The position numbers and the translations under genes were made by a program. From Pseudomonas gingeri (GTDB taxonomy: Bacteria; Pseudomonadota; Gammaproteobacteria; Pseudomonadales; Pseudomonadaceae), in assembly GCF_013385635.1 (NCBI RefSeq), contig NZ_JACAPR010000008.1:1-64000 (forward strand): a DNA stretch of 64,000 nt, read 5' to 3'. Position 1 is the first letter of the stretch. Each line of letters begins with the position of its first letter. The notes beneath the pieces are model-generated. The model saw only the letters and a program-made list of their open reading frames with translations, did not search any database and was not told the DNA's origin. This document shows, piece by piece, positions 1 through 10,430 of this stretch.

Positions 1-124
1 GCAGAGCGGCACCTTCCGCGACCTCAACGTGCGCTGGCGTAACTCCAGTATCCGCAAGAGCTTCAGCAGCAACGAGTTCGACGAGAACCGCTTGTTTATC
101 AGCTATCCGATTTCGTTGTTGTAA
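1..124 (+). CDS. OprD-family outer membrane porin, C-terminal end (partial)
   Basis: Only the last 40 codons are in the window, read in frame from base 2 and ending at TAA 122-124. The fragment contains FRDLNVRWRNSS and ends in RLFISYPISLL. Pseudomonas OprD/OpdX porins end in this way, with a final beta strand rich in alternating hydrophobic residues. Such porins are 18-stranded outer membrane channels for acidic or basic small molecules. The uronate genes that follow suggest this porin takes up uronic or aldaric acids; that substrate is inferred from context only. Confidence 0.8.
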   Translation, partial: QSGTFRDLNVRWRNSSIRKSFSSNEFDENRLFISYPISLL

Positions 125-246
125 CTTGCCAGCGCTGACCGTGCAGCCTGAAATATCTTGAAAAATCTACACCCGGCGATGGTCGTTGATCACAACGCCC
201 ATCGCATTGACAAAGCCGTTTCACGCTGACGATAATCCAGACCTAA

Positions 247-258
247 TGTCGTACGACA
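247..258. promoter_or_regulatory. Perfect 12-bp palindrome TGTCGTACGACA upstream of udh
   Basis: The palindrome lies in the 178-bp gap between the porin stop and the uronate dehydrogenase start, 44 bp before the ATG. A GTnnTACnAC-like two-fold core is common for FadR-subfamily GntR repressors, which often control sugar-acid operons. No such regulator gene is in the window, so the cognate protein is unknown. The rest of the gap (125-302) shows no gene. Confidence 0.45.
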
Positions 259-302
259 ACAGACGACAAAAATAACAACAAACATTCGACCAGGGCCACG
301 CC

Positions 303-1127
303 ATGACCTCAGCGACAACCACCCCGCAGCCCTTCAATCGTCTCCTGCTCACCGGTGCGGCCGGCGGCCTGGGCAAGGTCCTGCGCGAAAGCCTGCGGCC
401 CTATGCCCGTGTCCTGCGCCTGTCGGATATCGCCCAGATGGCGGCGCCCATCGATGACCGCGAGGAAGTCCGGCCCTGCGACCTCGCCGACAAACACGCC
501 GTGCACCAGTTGGTCGAAGGCGTGGACGCGATCCTGCACTTCGGTGGTGTCTCGGTGGAGCGCTGCTTCGAGGAAATCCTCGGGGCCAATATCTGCGGGG
601 TCTTCCATATCTACGAAGCCGCCCGCCGCCATGGCGTCAAACGGGTGATCTTCGCCAGTTCCAACCATGTGATCGGTTTCTACCAGCAGAACGAAACCAT
701 CGACGCCCACGCGCCACGGCGTCCGGACAGCTACTACGGCCTGTCCAAGTCCTACGGCGAGGACATGGCCAGCTTCTACTTCGATCGCTATGGCATCGAG
801 ACCGTCAGTATCCGTATCGGCTCGTCGTTCCCGGAACCACAGAACCGCCGGATGCTCAGCAGTTGGCTGAGCTTCGACGACCTGACACAACTGCTCGAAC
901 GCGCCCTGTATGCGCCGAATGTCGGGCACACCGTGGTCTACGGCGTCTCCGCCAACCGCTATATCTGGTGGGATAACCATCTGGCAGCGCATCTCGGCTA
1001 CCAGCCGCAGGACAGCTCCGAGCCGTTTCGCGCCAAGGTCGAGGCCCAGCCGGCCCCGGCGGCGGACGATCCGACGATGGTCTACCAGGGCGGTGCCTTT
1101 GTCGCCGCGGGCCCGTTCGGCGACTGA
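303..1127 (+). CDS. udh: Uronate dehydrogenase
   Basis: This 274-residue short-chain dehydrogenase/epimerase-fold enzyme oxidises D-glucuronate or D-galacturonate with NAD+ to the aldaro-lactone. The N-terminal Rossmann signature TGAAGGLG is at residues 17-24 and the catalytic YxxxK pair (Y145, K149) sits in SYYGLSK. Length and the run RIGSSFPEPQNRRML match characterised Pseudomonas uronate dehydrogenases. The next gene encodes a lactonase that would open the lactone product, and a TRAP transporter follows on the same strand, so the gene most likely opens a uronate uptake and oxidation operon. Confidence 0.93.
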   Translation: MTSATTTPQPFNRLLLTGAAGGLGKVLRESLRPYARVLRLSDIAQMAAPIDDREEVRPCDLADKHAVHQLVEGVDAILHFGGVSVERCFEEILGANICGVFHIYEAARRHGVKRVIFASSNHVIGFYQQNETIDAHAPRRPDSYYGLSKSYGEDMASFYFDRYGIETVSIRIGSSFPEPQNRRMLSSWLSFDDLTQLLERALYAPNVGHTVVYGVSANRYIWWDNHLAAHLGYQPQDSSEPFRAKVEAQPAPAADDPTMVYQGGAFVAAGPFGD

Positions 1128-1163
1128 GCCGACGAACCATCATCTTCAGGGAACGGAGTGCCC

Positions 1164-2051
1164 ATGAACGCAGAATTGATTCTCGACGCACGCAACGCCA
1201 CCGGCGAAAGCCCGGTATGGAGCGTGCGCGAACAGGCGCTGTACTGGGTCGATATCCCGGCCCGGCGCCTGCACCGCTGGAGCGCCGAGACCGGCCAGAC
1301 CCAGAGCTGGGAAACCCCGGAAATGCTCGCCTGTATCGCCCGCAGCCAGGATGGCGGCTGGATCGCCGGCCTGGAAAGCGGCCTGTTCAAACTGCAAGCC
1401 GACGTCGACAACGGACTGCACAGCCAACGGCTGGCAGCGGTCCGGCATGCCAGCCCCGGCATGCGTTTCAACGATGGCCGTTGCGACCGCCAGGGGCGTT
1501 TCTGGGCCGGCACCATGCTCCTGGACATGAGCCAGGGCCGAGCGGTCGGCGCCCTGTATCGCTACGACGCCGGGCAACAGCAACCGCTCCAGGCCAGCCT
1601 GGACAACCTGATCGTGCCCAACGGCCTGGCCTTCAGTCCTGACGGCAAGACCCTGTACCTGTCCGATTCCCATCCGAGCGTGCAGCGCATCTGGGCCTTC
1701 GACTACGACACCGACAGCGGCACGCCGCACAACCGCAGGCTGTTCGTCGACATGAACCAGTACCCCGGCCGACCCGATGGCGCCGCCATGGACGTCGATG
1801 GCTGCTACTGGATCTGCGGCAACGACGAAGGCCTGATCCATCGCTTCACCCCTGACGGTCGCCTTGACCGTTCCCTGGCGGTGCCGGTGAAGAAACCCGC
1901 CATGTGCGCGTTCGGCGGCAGCGACCTGGGCACCCTGTTCGTCACCTCGATCCGCCCCGGCGGCGACCTGCACGACCAGCCCCTGGCCGGCGGCGTGTTT
2001 GCCCTGCGCCCGGGTGTCCAGGGCCTGGAGGAACCGTTTTTCCACGCCTGA
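1164..2051 (+). CDS. SMP-30/gluconolactonase family sugar lactonase
   Basis: This is a 295-residue six-bladed beta-propeller lactonase. The N-terminal GESPVW carries the conserved metal-binding Glu, and FNDGRCDRQGRFWAGTM and LSDSHPSVQRIWAFDYD are typical blade motifs with metal and catalytic residues. The ATG at 1164 follows a GGAG at 1155-1158, a better start than the in-frame GTG at 1158. It lies 36 bp after udh, whose product is an aldarolactone, so galactaro- or glucarolactone hydrolysis is the likely reaction. The exact substrate cannot be read from the sequence. Confidence 0.87.
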   Translation: MNAELILDARNATGESPVWSVREQALYWVDIPARRLHRWSAETGQTQSWETPEMLACIARSQDGGWIAGLESGLFKLQADVDNGLHSQRLAAVRHASPGMRFNDGRCDRQGRFWAGTMLLDMSQGRAVGALYRYDAGQQQPLQASLDNLIVPNGLAFSPDGKTLYLSDSHPSVQRIWAFDYDTDSGTPHNRRLFVDMNQYPGRPDGAAMDVDGCYWICGNDEGLIHRFTPDGRLDRSLAVPVKKPAMCAFGGSDLGTLFVTSIRPGGDLHDQPLAGGVFALRPGVQGLEEPFFHA

Positions 2052-2133
2052 TGCCTTGTGCCCGGGGGCGTGGGTACCGAGCACTTTTGAACGAAGCAGC
2101 CAAAAAAATAACAACAAGACGGAGAATCACCCC

Positions 2134-3105
2134 ATGGACTTCAAACGCAAGCTCCTTATCGCCGCACTCCCCCTCGCCCTCAGCTTCAGCCACCTGGCCA
2201 ATGCCCTGGAGATCAAGTTCGCCGACATTCACCCGGCCGGTTACCCGACCGTGGTCGCCGAAGAAAACATGGGCAAGACCCTGGTCAAGGAAAGCAACGG
2301 CAGCCTGACCTTCAAGATGTTCCCCGGCGGTGTGCTCGGCTCGGAGAAGGAAGTAGTCGAACAGGCCCAGGTCGGTGCGATCCAGATGGCCCGGGTCAGC
2401 CTCGGCATCGTCGGTCCGGTGGTACCGGACGTGAACGTGTTCAACATGCCCTTCGTGTTCCGCGACCAGGCCCACATGCGCAAGATCATCGACGGCGAGA
2501 TCGGCCAGGAGATCCTCGACAAGATCACCCAGTCCGAATTCAACCTGGTGGCCCTGGCCTGGATGGACGGCGGCACCCGCAACCTCTACACCAAGAAGCC
2601 AGTGCGCAGCCTCGCCGATCTCAAGGGCATGAAGATTCGCGTGCAGGGCAATCCGTTGTTTATCGAAACCATCAATGCCATGGGCGGCAACGGCATCGCC
2701 ATGGACACCGGCGAAATCTTCAGCGCCCTGCAGACCGGGGTGATCGATGGCGCGGAAAACAACCCGCCGACCATGCTCGAACACAACCATTACCAGAACG
2801 CCAAGTACTACGCCCTGACCGGACACCTGATCCTGCCGGAGCCGGTGGTGATGTCGAAGACCACCTGGGAAAAACTCACGCCCGAGCAGCAGACCCTGGT
2901 GCGCAAGGTGGCCAAGCAGGCGCAGTTGGAAGAGCGTGCGCTGTGGGACGCCAAGTCCGCCAGCAGCGAAGAGAAGCTCAAGGCCGCCGGCGTCGAGTTC
3001 ATCGTCGTCGACAAGAAACCCTTCTATGAGGCCACGGCTTCGATCCGCGAAAAGTACGGCGCGCCCTACGCAGAGTTGATGACCCGCATCGAAGCGGTCG
3101 AGTAA
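2134..3105 (+). CDS. dctP: TRAP transporter substrate-binding protein DctP
   Basis: This 323-residue periplasmic solute-binding protein has a signal peptide (residues 1-24, MDFKRK then a hydrophobic core, ending ANA). The DctP-family core includes the binding-site Arg region KGMKIRVQGNP and the signature ALQTGVIDGAENNPPT. The ATG at 2134 is preceded by GGAG at 2121-2124; the frame stays open further upstream but that extension has no signal peptide. It captures an organic acid and passes it to the DctQM membrane complex. The linked uronate genes point to glucuronate or galacturonate as ligand. Confidence 0.92.
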   Translation: MDFKRKLLIAALPLALSFSHLANALEIKFADIHPAGYPTVVAEENMGKTLVKESNGSLTFKMFPGGVLGSEKEVVEQAQVGAIQMARVSLGIVGPVVPDVNVFNMPFVFRDQAHMRKIIDGEIGQEILDKITQSEFNLVALAWMDGGTRNLYTKKPVRSLADLKGMKIRVQGNPLFIETINAMGGNGIAMDTGEIFSALQTGVIDGAENNPPTMLEHNHYQNAKYYALTGHLILPEPVVMSKTTWEKLTPEQQTLVRKVAKQAQLEERALWDAKSASSEEKLKAAGVEFIVVDKKPFYEATASIREKYGAPYAELMTRIEAVE

Positions 3106-3178
3106 CGCCCTCCCCACCCCATGGAAGGCCCGACCGGCTGGCACCCAGTGCCCGGCCGGCGGGTAACGGTGACATCCG

Positions 3179-3706
3179 ATGAAGAATCTAGTGCTGCAAA
3201 TCAACGACCGAGTCTACATGGCCTGCATCTGGGTCGCGGGACTGGCGATACTCGCCATCTCCCTGATCATCCCCTGGGGCATCTTTGCCCGCTACGTCCT
3301 CGGCACCGGCGCCAGCTGGCCGGAGCCCAGCGCGATCCTGCTGATGATGGTGTTCACCTTTATCGGTGCCGCCGCCAGCTACCGCGCCGGTGCGCATATG
3401 GCGGTGGCCATGCTCACCGACCGAATGAGCCCGCCCCTGCGCTCGGGCGCCGCCATCCTGGCCCAGGTGCTGATGGCGACCATCTGCCTGTTCATGACGA
3501 TCTGGGGCGCCAAGCTCTGTGCCTCGACCTGGAACCAGTTCATGAGCGCGCTGCCGACCTTGCGGGTCGGCATCACCTACATGCCGATTCCCATGGGCGG
3601 TGGCCTGACGCTGATCTTCGTGCTGGAAAAACTCCTGCTGGGCGACCAGAGCCAGCGCCGCGTGGTGCGTTTCGACCTGGTCGAAGAAAACGAAGGGGCT
3701 GCCTGA
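3179..3706 (+). CDS. dctQ: TRAP transporter small permease DctQ
   Basis: This 175-residue inner membrane protein has four predicted hydrophobic helices and typical DctQ motifs (ARYVLGTGASWPEP, RAGAHMAV, PTLRVGITYMPIPMGG). It forms the small membrane subunit of the tripartite Na+-coupled TRAP transporter with DctM. Its TGA abuts the ATG of dctM, so the two are translationally coupled. Confidence 0.92.
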   Translation: MKNLVLQINDRVYMACIWVAGLAILAISLIIPWGIFARYVLGTGASWPEPSAILLMMVFTFIGAAASYRAGAHMAVAMLTDRMSPPLRSGAAILAQVLMATICLFMTIWGAKLCASTWNQFMSALPTLRVGITYMPIPMGGGLTLIFVLEKLLLGDQSQRRVVRFDLVEENEGAA

Positions 3707-4987
3707 ATGGACGCGCTGATTCTGTTGGGCAGTTTTATCGTCCTGATCCTCATCGGCATGCCGGTGGCCTATGCCCTGGGCCTGGCCGCGCTGATCGGCG
3801 CCTGGTGGATCGATATCCCGTTCCAGGCAGTGATGATCCAGGTCGCCGGCGGGGTGAACAAATTTTCCCTGATGGCGATTCCGTTCTTTGTCCTGGCCGG
3901 AGCGATCATGGCCGAGGGAGGCATGTCGCGGCGCCTGGTGGCGTTCGCAGGGGTCCTGGTGGGCTTCGTGCGCGGTGGCCTGTCGCTGGTGAACATCATG
4001 GCGTCGACCTTCTTCGGGGCGATTTCCGGTTCGTCTGTGGCCGACACCGCTTCGGTCGGCTCGGTATTGATCCCGGAGATGGAACGCCGCGGCTATCCCC
4101 GTGATTTCTCCACGGCGGTAACGGTCAGCGGTTCGGTGCAGGCCTTGCTGACACCGCCCAGCCACAACTCGGTGCTCTACTCCCTGGCGGCCGGCGGCAC
4201 GGTGTCCATCGCCTCGCTGTTCATGGCCGGGGTGGTCCCGGGCCTGCTGATGAGCGCCTGCCTGATGGTGTTGTGCCTGATCTTCGCGAAAAAGCGCGAC
4301 TACCCCAAGGGCGAAGTCATTCCCCTGCGCCAGGCCCTGAAAATCTGCGCCGATGCCCTGTGGGGCCTGATGGCCATGGTGATCATCCTCGGCGGGATTC
4401 TCTCGGGGATCTTCACCGCCACCGAGTCGGCGGCGATCGCCGTGCTCTGGTCGTTCTTCGTGACCATGTTCATCTACCGTGACTACAAGTGGCGCGAATT
4501 GCCCAAGTTGATGCACCGCACGGTACGCACGATCTCCATCGTGATGATCCTGATCGGCTTCGCCGCCAGCTTCGGCTACATCATGACCCTGATGCAGATC
4601 CCGGCGAAGATCACCACACTGTTCCTGACCCTGTCGGACAACCGCTACGTGATCCTGATGTGCATCAACGTCATGCTGCTGTTGCTCGGCACGGTGATGG
4701 ACATGGCCCCGCTGATCCTGATCCTCACGCCGATCCTGATGCCGGTGATCCTCGGCATCGGCGTCGATCCGGTGCAGTTCGGCATGATCATGCTGGTGAA
4801 CCTGGGCATCGGCCTGATCACGCCGCCGGTGGGCGCGGTGCTGTTCGTCGGCTCGGCGGTGGGCAAGGTCAGCATCGAGAAGACCGTCAAGGCGCTGCTG
4901 CCGTTCTACGGCGTGCTGTTCCTGGTGCTGCTGGCGGTGACCTATATCCCCGCGCTGTCGCTCTGGCTGCCGCACCTGGTGCTGTAA
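3707..4987 (+). CDS. dctM: TRAP transporter large permease DctM
   Basis: This 426-residue polytopic DctM-type permease is the usual length for the family and has about 12 hydrophobic segments. Conserved stretches include FFGAISGSSVADTASVGS, LTPPSHNSVLY and GLITPPVGAVLFV, the helical-hairpin regions that bind Na+ and substrate in this family. It starts directly after the dctQ stop. It is the last gene of the uronate cassette and is followed by a strong hairpin. Confidence 0.93.
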   Translation: MDALILLGSFIVLILIGMPVAYALGLAALIGAWWIDIPFQAVMIQVAGGVNKFSLMAIPFFVLAGAIMAEGGMSRRLVAFAGVLVGFVRGGLSLVNIMASTFFGAISGSSVADTASVGSVLIPEMERRGYPRDFSTAVTVSGSVQALLTPPSHNSVLYSLAAGGTVSIASLFMAGVVPGLLMSACLMVLCLIFAKKRDYPKGEVIPLRQALKICADALWGLMAMVIILGGILSGIFTATESAAIAVLWSFFVTMFIYRDYKWRELPKLMHRTVRTISIVMILIGFAASFGYIMTLMQIPAKITTLFLTLSDNRYVILMCINVMLLLLGTVMDMAPLILILTPILMPVILGIGVDPVQFGMIMLVNLGIGLITPPVGAVLFVGSAVGKVSIEKTVKALLPFYGVLFLVLLAVTYIPALSLWLPHLVL

Positions 4988-5001
4988 CGCGCCTGTCTCC
5001 G

Positions 5002-5029
5002 AGAGCCGCCGTGGCTGGCGGCTCTGTTA
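5002..5029 (+). terminator. Probable terminator after the TRAP operon
   Basis: AGAGCCGCC (5002-5010), a 6-nt loop and GGCGGCTCT (5017-5025) form a perfect 9-bp GC-rich stem followed by a short T-containing tail (GTTAT). It lies 15 bp after the dctM stop. The inverted repeat would also serve the opposite-strand gene ending at 5064. Confidence 0.6.
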
Positions 5030-5063
5030 TCCCGGGCAAGGAAAGCCGTATCGTCCTGAAGGA

Positions 5064-6053
5064 TCAGGTCCGCGTCAGTCTGGCGAGTTTATCCGACAGG
5101 ACAAAAACCGCCTGGGTTTGCGACTCGGCATTTTTCAGGGCCATCTCCATGCGCAGATAGGGATCTTCATTGAACTGGGTAATGGCCTGCTCCAGGGTCG
5201 TTATGTCAGGCTTGCAACTGGCGGTCCGCACTGCCTGGATGAAAAGCTTCGGATCATCTATGCAAGCCATGAAATGTTCGACAGGCGCCCTCCCGCCCAC
5301 TATCTGACGGGAGTACGCACGCCTCCATTCAAGGGATGGAAACAGCAGGTCATCACTTCCCGCCTGACGATAAAACCCCCAGAAGTCGGCTGTCTCGCTG
5401 CCCTTTACAGGCGCACCGGCCACGTCCCGCAGATGACTGAGTTCATGGGCCAGGGTCACGGGGAAGTCACTGCTGCCCATATCCCTGGGATTCAGAAAAA
5501 TCCTGCCCTGCTTATCCGAACGCATGACAAAGGCGCAGGCAAGATCATCTTCTGGTATGCACTTTATAATTTTTTCCCTGGCCGGCTCTGTCTGATAGAA
5601 CACAAGCAGCTTTCTCGTCCTCTCCCAGTCATCGATCAATCGCTGTTCGCCCAGGAAAAAATACTCGCCAAAAAAATCCGACAACACAGACTTGCTCTCT
5701 TCGGGATAGCTGCGGAGCATGGTTGCTGTCGCTTCAAATGCGCCTTCGGCTTCGAGCAAGGCCTGCCTGACCTTTTCCTGCTCAAAAGACTCGAACTGAT
5801 CCAGGCCCCGGCAGACAATCCTGCTGCCCATCGAGATGACGGACTGTTCCACCTGGTCGTTCATCGGGTAGAAAGCCGGGATCGACACCGGCGGGCTGAG
5901 TTGAGCGGGACTCGCGGCCTTCGACGCAACCAACACAGGCGTCATTGCCGTGTTGTTGACCCCGCCGAGTGCCAAGCTGAGCCTGGTTTCGTGGACGGCT
6001 CCACGACAGGGGAGATTCGGGAATAACGGGACAACATCAGAAACTCTTGGCAT
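5064..6053 (-). CDS. Putative zinc metallopeptidase, M35 (aspzincin)-like
   Basis: The 329-residue product has a clear zinc site: HELSH at residues 203-207, with GSETADFWG (218-226) about 15 residues on, whose Asp223 is placed like the third ligand Asp of aspzincin (M35) peptidases. The stretch RIFLNPRDMGSSDFP before HELSH resembles the segment preceding the zinc site in bacterial M35 proteins. No signal peptide or other domain is evident. An ATG at 6053 preceded by GAAGGTGA was chosen over a TTG 45 bp upstream. Codon use is less GC-biased than in neighbours, with AT-rich stretches (for example around 5565-5700), suggesting horizontal gain. It could be an exported or delivered toxin-like peptidase; function is not established. 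Confidence 0.6.
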   Translation of the reverse strand: MPRVSDVVPLFPNLPCRGAVHETRLSLALGGVNNTAMTPVLVASKAASPAQLSPPVSIPAFYPMNDQVEQSVISMGSRIVCRGLDQFESFEQEKVRQALLEAEGAFEATATMLRSYPEESKSVLSDFFGEYFFLGEQRLIDDWERTRKLLVFYQTEPAREKIIKCIPEDDLACAFVMRSDKQGRIFLNPRDMGSSDFPVTLAHELSHLRDVAGAPVKGSETADFWGFYRQAGSDDLLFPSLEWRRAYSRQIVGGRAPVEHFMACIDDPKLFIQAVRTASCKPDITTLEQAITQFNEDPYLRMEMALKNAESQTQAVFVLSDKLARLTRT

Positions 6054-6143
6054 GAAAATGAAATCACCTTCAAAACCCGATCCTTGTCCGCGCAACACCT
6101 CGGCGCTTTCATAAAACGACCAAACCGCCAGCCATTGTCCCGA

Positions 6144-7073
<930 letters not shown>

Positions 7074-7201
7074 GGTGCACTCCTCGGGAAAATTGCGTGG
7101 CACAGTGTGCCGCCGGGCGTCCCGGAGGGCAATCTTGAGACTCGCGCAAGCCCGGTGCTACCATGCCCGACCGCCCGTACAGGCAAGGAAAACCCCGGTT
7201 T

Positions 7202-7810
7202 ATGAGCACCATCCGCGAACGCAACAAAGAACTGATTCTGCGCGCAGCCAGTGAAGAGTTCGCCGACAAGGGTTTCGCTGCCACCAAGACCAGCGACATC
7301 GCGGCCAAGGCCGGCCTGCCCAAGCCCAACGTCTATTACTACTTCAAATCCAAGGACAACCTCTATCGCGAGGTCCTGGAAAGCATCATCGAGCCGATCC
7401 TGCAGGCATCGACACCGTTCAACCCGGAAGGCGTACCCGGTGAAGTGCTGGCCGGCTATATCCGCTCGAAGATCCGCATCTCCCGCGACCTGCCGGCGGC
7501 TTCCAAGGTCTTCGCCAGCGAAATCATGCACGGCGCGCCGCACCTGAGTCCCGAGCAGGTGGAACAGCTCAATGCCCAGGCCCGGCACAATATCGAATGC
7601 ATCCAGAGCTGGATCGACCGGGGACAGATCGCCCCCATCGACCCCAACCACCTGATGTTCACCATCTGGGCCGCGACCCAGACCTATGCCGATTTCGACT
7701 GGCAGATCTCCTCCATCACCGGCAAGGCCAAGCTCGACGACAGCGACTACGAAGCCGCGGCGCAGACCATCGTGCGACTGGTGCTCAAGGGCTGCGAACC
7801 CGATCGATAA
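7202..7810 (+). CDS. TetR-family regulator (RutR/YcdC-like C-terminal domain)
   Basis: This 202-residue regulator has a TetR-type helix-turn-helix at about residues 28-50 (TSDIAAKAGLPKPNVYYYF) and a C-terminal part matching the YcdC/RutR ligand-binding class (ASEIMHGAP, TIWAATQTYADFDWQI). The same type of gene sits beside the GlcG-like and gcl genes in other pseudomonads, so it may control the glyoxylate or a linked purine/pyrimidine pathway. Its effector cannot be inferred. The chosen ATG follows AAGGAA at about 12-nt spacing. Confidence 0.88.
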   Translation: MSTIRERNKELILRAASEEFADKGFAATKTSDIAAKAGLPKPNVYYYFKSKDNLYREVLESIIEPILQASTPFNPEGVPGEVLAGYIRSKIRISRDLPAASKVFASEIMHGAPHLSPEQVEQLNAQARHNIECIQSWIDRGQIAPIDPNHLMFTIWAATQTYADFDWQISSITGKAKLDDSDYEAAAQTIVRLVLKGCEPDR

Positions 7811-7832
7811 TTGCCTGCCGGGCACCTCCCCA

Positions 7833-8273
7833 TCAGGCTGACACCCCGGCATCCGCCGTCAGCCCCGACGCCTCGATCGCACTGATCGCGCACTGCTCGT
7901 CGATATCCGAGGTATCACCACTGATCCCCAGCGCACCGAGCACCTGCCCGGCCTGATCGCGGATCAGCACGCCGCCCGGCGCCGGCACCACGCTGCCCTG
8001 CCCGAGGCTGTTCAACGCCGCGATAAACGCCGGCCGTTGCTGCGCATCCAGCGCCAGCAGACGCGAGCCCTTGCCCAGGGCAATCGCGCCCCAGGCCTTG
8101 CCGATGGCGATCTGTGGGCGCAGCAGGCTCGCGCCGTCCTCACGCTGCAAGGTCACCAAGTGCCCACCGCTATCCAGTACCGCAATGGCCAGCGGGGCCG
8201 CGGCCATCGTCCGTCCCGCAGCAATCGCCTGGCCGGCCAGGCTGACTGCGACTTTCAAGGTTAAAGCGCTCAT
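7833..8273 (-). CDS. GlcG/HbpS-family (DUF336) protein
   Basis: This 146-residue protein of the GlcG/HbpS fold carries PLAIAVLDSGGHLVTLQRED and PGGVLIRDQAGQVLGALGISGDTSDIDEQCA, the standard conserved segments. It is divergent from gcl and shares its promoter region, as in other pseudomonads where it sits beside gcl-hyi-glxR. Family members are linked to glycolate/glyoxylate or haem-related functions, but the reaction is unsettled. The frame stays open far upstream; the ATG at 8273 opens the conserved domain. Confidence 0.87.
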   Translation of the reverse strand: MSALTLKVAVSLAGQAIAAGRTMAAAPLAIAVLDSGGHLVTLQREDGASLLRPQIAIGKAWGAIALGKGSRLLALDAQQRPAFIAALNSLGQGSVVPAPGGVLIRDQAGQVLGALGISGDTSDIDEQCAISAIEASGLTADAGVSA

Positions 8274-8357
8274 GGGTGCCGTCCTTATGGTGTGTTGGGA
8301 AAGCCTTTGACGCTCACCGCAAGCGCCACTCGACAAGACAAATAGATCACAATAAAC

Positions 8358-8386
8358 AATATTTTTGTATACAATAATTTTCACAA
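8358..8386 (-). promoter_or_regulatory. Candidate promoter of the GlcG-like gene with operator in the spacer
   Basis: On the - strand, TTGTGA (8386-8381), a 17-bp spacer and AATATT (8363-8358) make a plausible sigma-70 promoter. The palindrome TTGTATACAA at 8365-8374 fills most of the spacer, where a bound repressor would block RNA polymerase. Motif reading only. Confidence 0.35.
8365..8374. promoter_or_regulatory. Operator-like palindrome TTGTATACAA, copy 1
   Basis: This perfect 10-bp palindrome is identical to a second copy at 8503-8512, 138 bp away centre to centre, in the divergent gap between the GlcG-like gene and gcl. The GTATAC core with outer TT/AA resembles GntR-family sites. The binding protein is unknown; the nearby TetR-type regulator is a candidate by position only. 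Confidence 0.55.
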
Positions 8387-8458
8387 CAGTGCTTAAAACC
8401 GTCAAAACCCCAATTAAACGGGTTCCCGACGAACGCAACAGCCATTTGAGAAAATGGA

Positions 8459-8488
8459 TTGACCTGCGCCATTGGCCATGAATACACT
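8459..8488 (+). promoter_or_regulatory. Candidate gcl promoter
   Basis: TTGACC (8459-8464), an 18-bp spacer and TACACT (8483-8488) form a moderate sigma-70 match. The predicted start near 8495 would put the palindrome at 8503-8512 immediately downstream, a classical repression position. Weak motif evidence only. Confidence 0.3.
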
Positions 8489-8502
8489 CGATGCAAAGCC
8501 AC

Positions 8503-8512
8503 TTGTATACAA
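8503..8512. promoter_or_regulatory. Operator-like palindrome TTGTATACAA, copy 2
   Basis: This copy is identical to the one at 8365-8374 and lies 26 bp before the gcl start codon. Repetition of the same perfect palindrome on the two sides of one divergent promoter region supports coordinated control of gcl and the GlcG-like gene by one dimeric regulator. Confidence 0.55.
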
Positions 8513-8538
8513 TTACAAAACGTAAGAGGCACAAAATA

Positions 8539-10314
<1,776 letters not shown>

Positions 10315-10326
10315 CCGACCTTGATT

Positions 10327-10396
10327 GTGGGAGCGGGCTTGCCCGCGAAGCTTTTGGCCGCCTCAATGCCCTCTTCGCGGGCAAGCCCGCTCCCAC
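10327..10396. repeat. REP doublet (REPIN) between gcl and hyi
   Basis: GTGGGAGCGGGCTTGCCCGC begins at 10327 and its reverse complement ends at 10396, giving two facing REP units separated by a short spacer. The transcript can fold into a long hairpin inside the operon. The same REP core recurs near 12255, 18210 and 28450. Confidence 0.85.
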
Positions 10397-10430
10397 GGGA
10401 TCAACGCAAACCGCTCCACAGGAGACCACC

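Noticed and set aside
3188..4975. 595-codon - strand frame opposite dctQ-dctM
   Set aside because: Composition artefact (His/Asp/Gln-rich) antisense to clear TRAP permease genes.
5064..6053. Assignment of the metallopeptidase to the M91 (NleD/HopH1) effector family
   Set aside because: HExxH alone would allow it, but the GSxxxD motif about 12 residues after HELSH and the segment before it fit M35 better.
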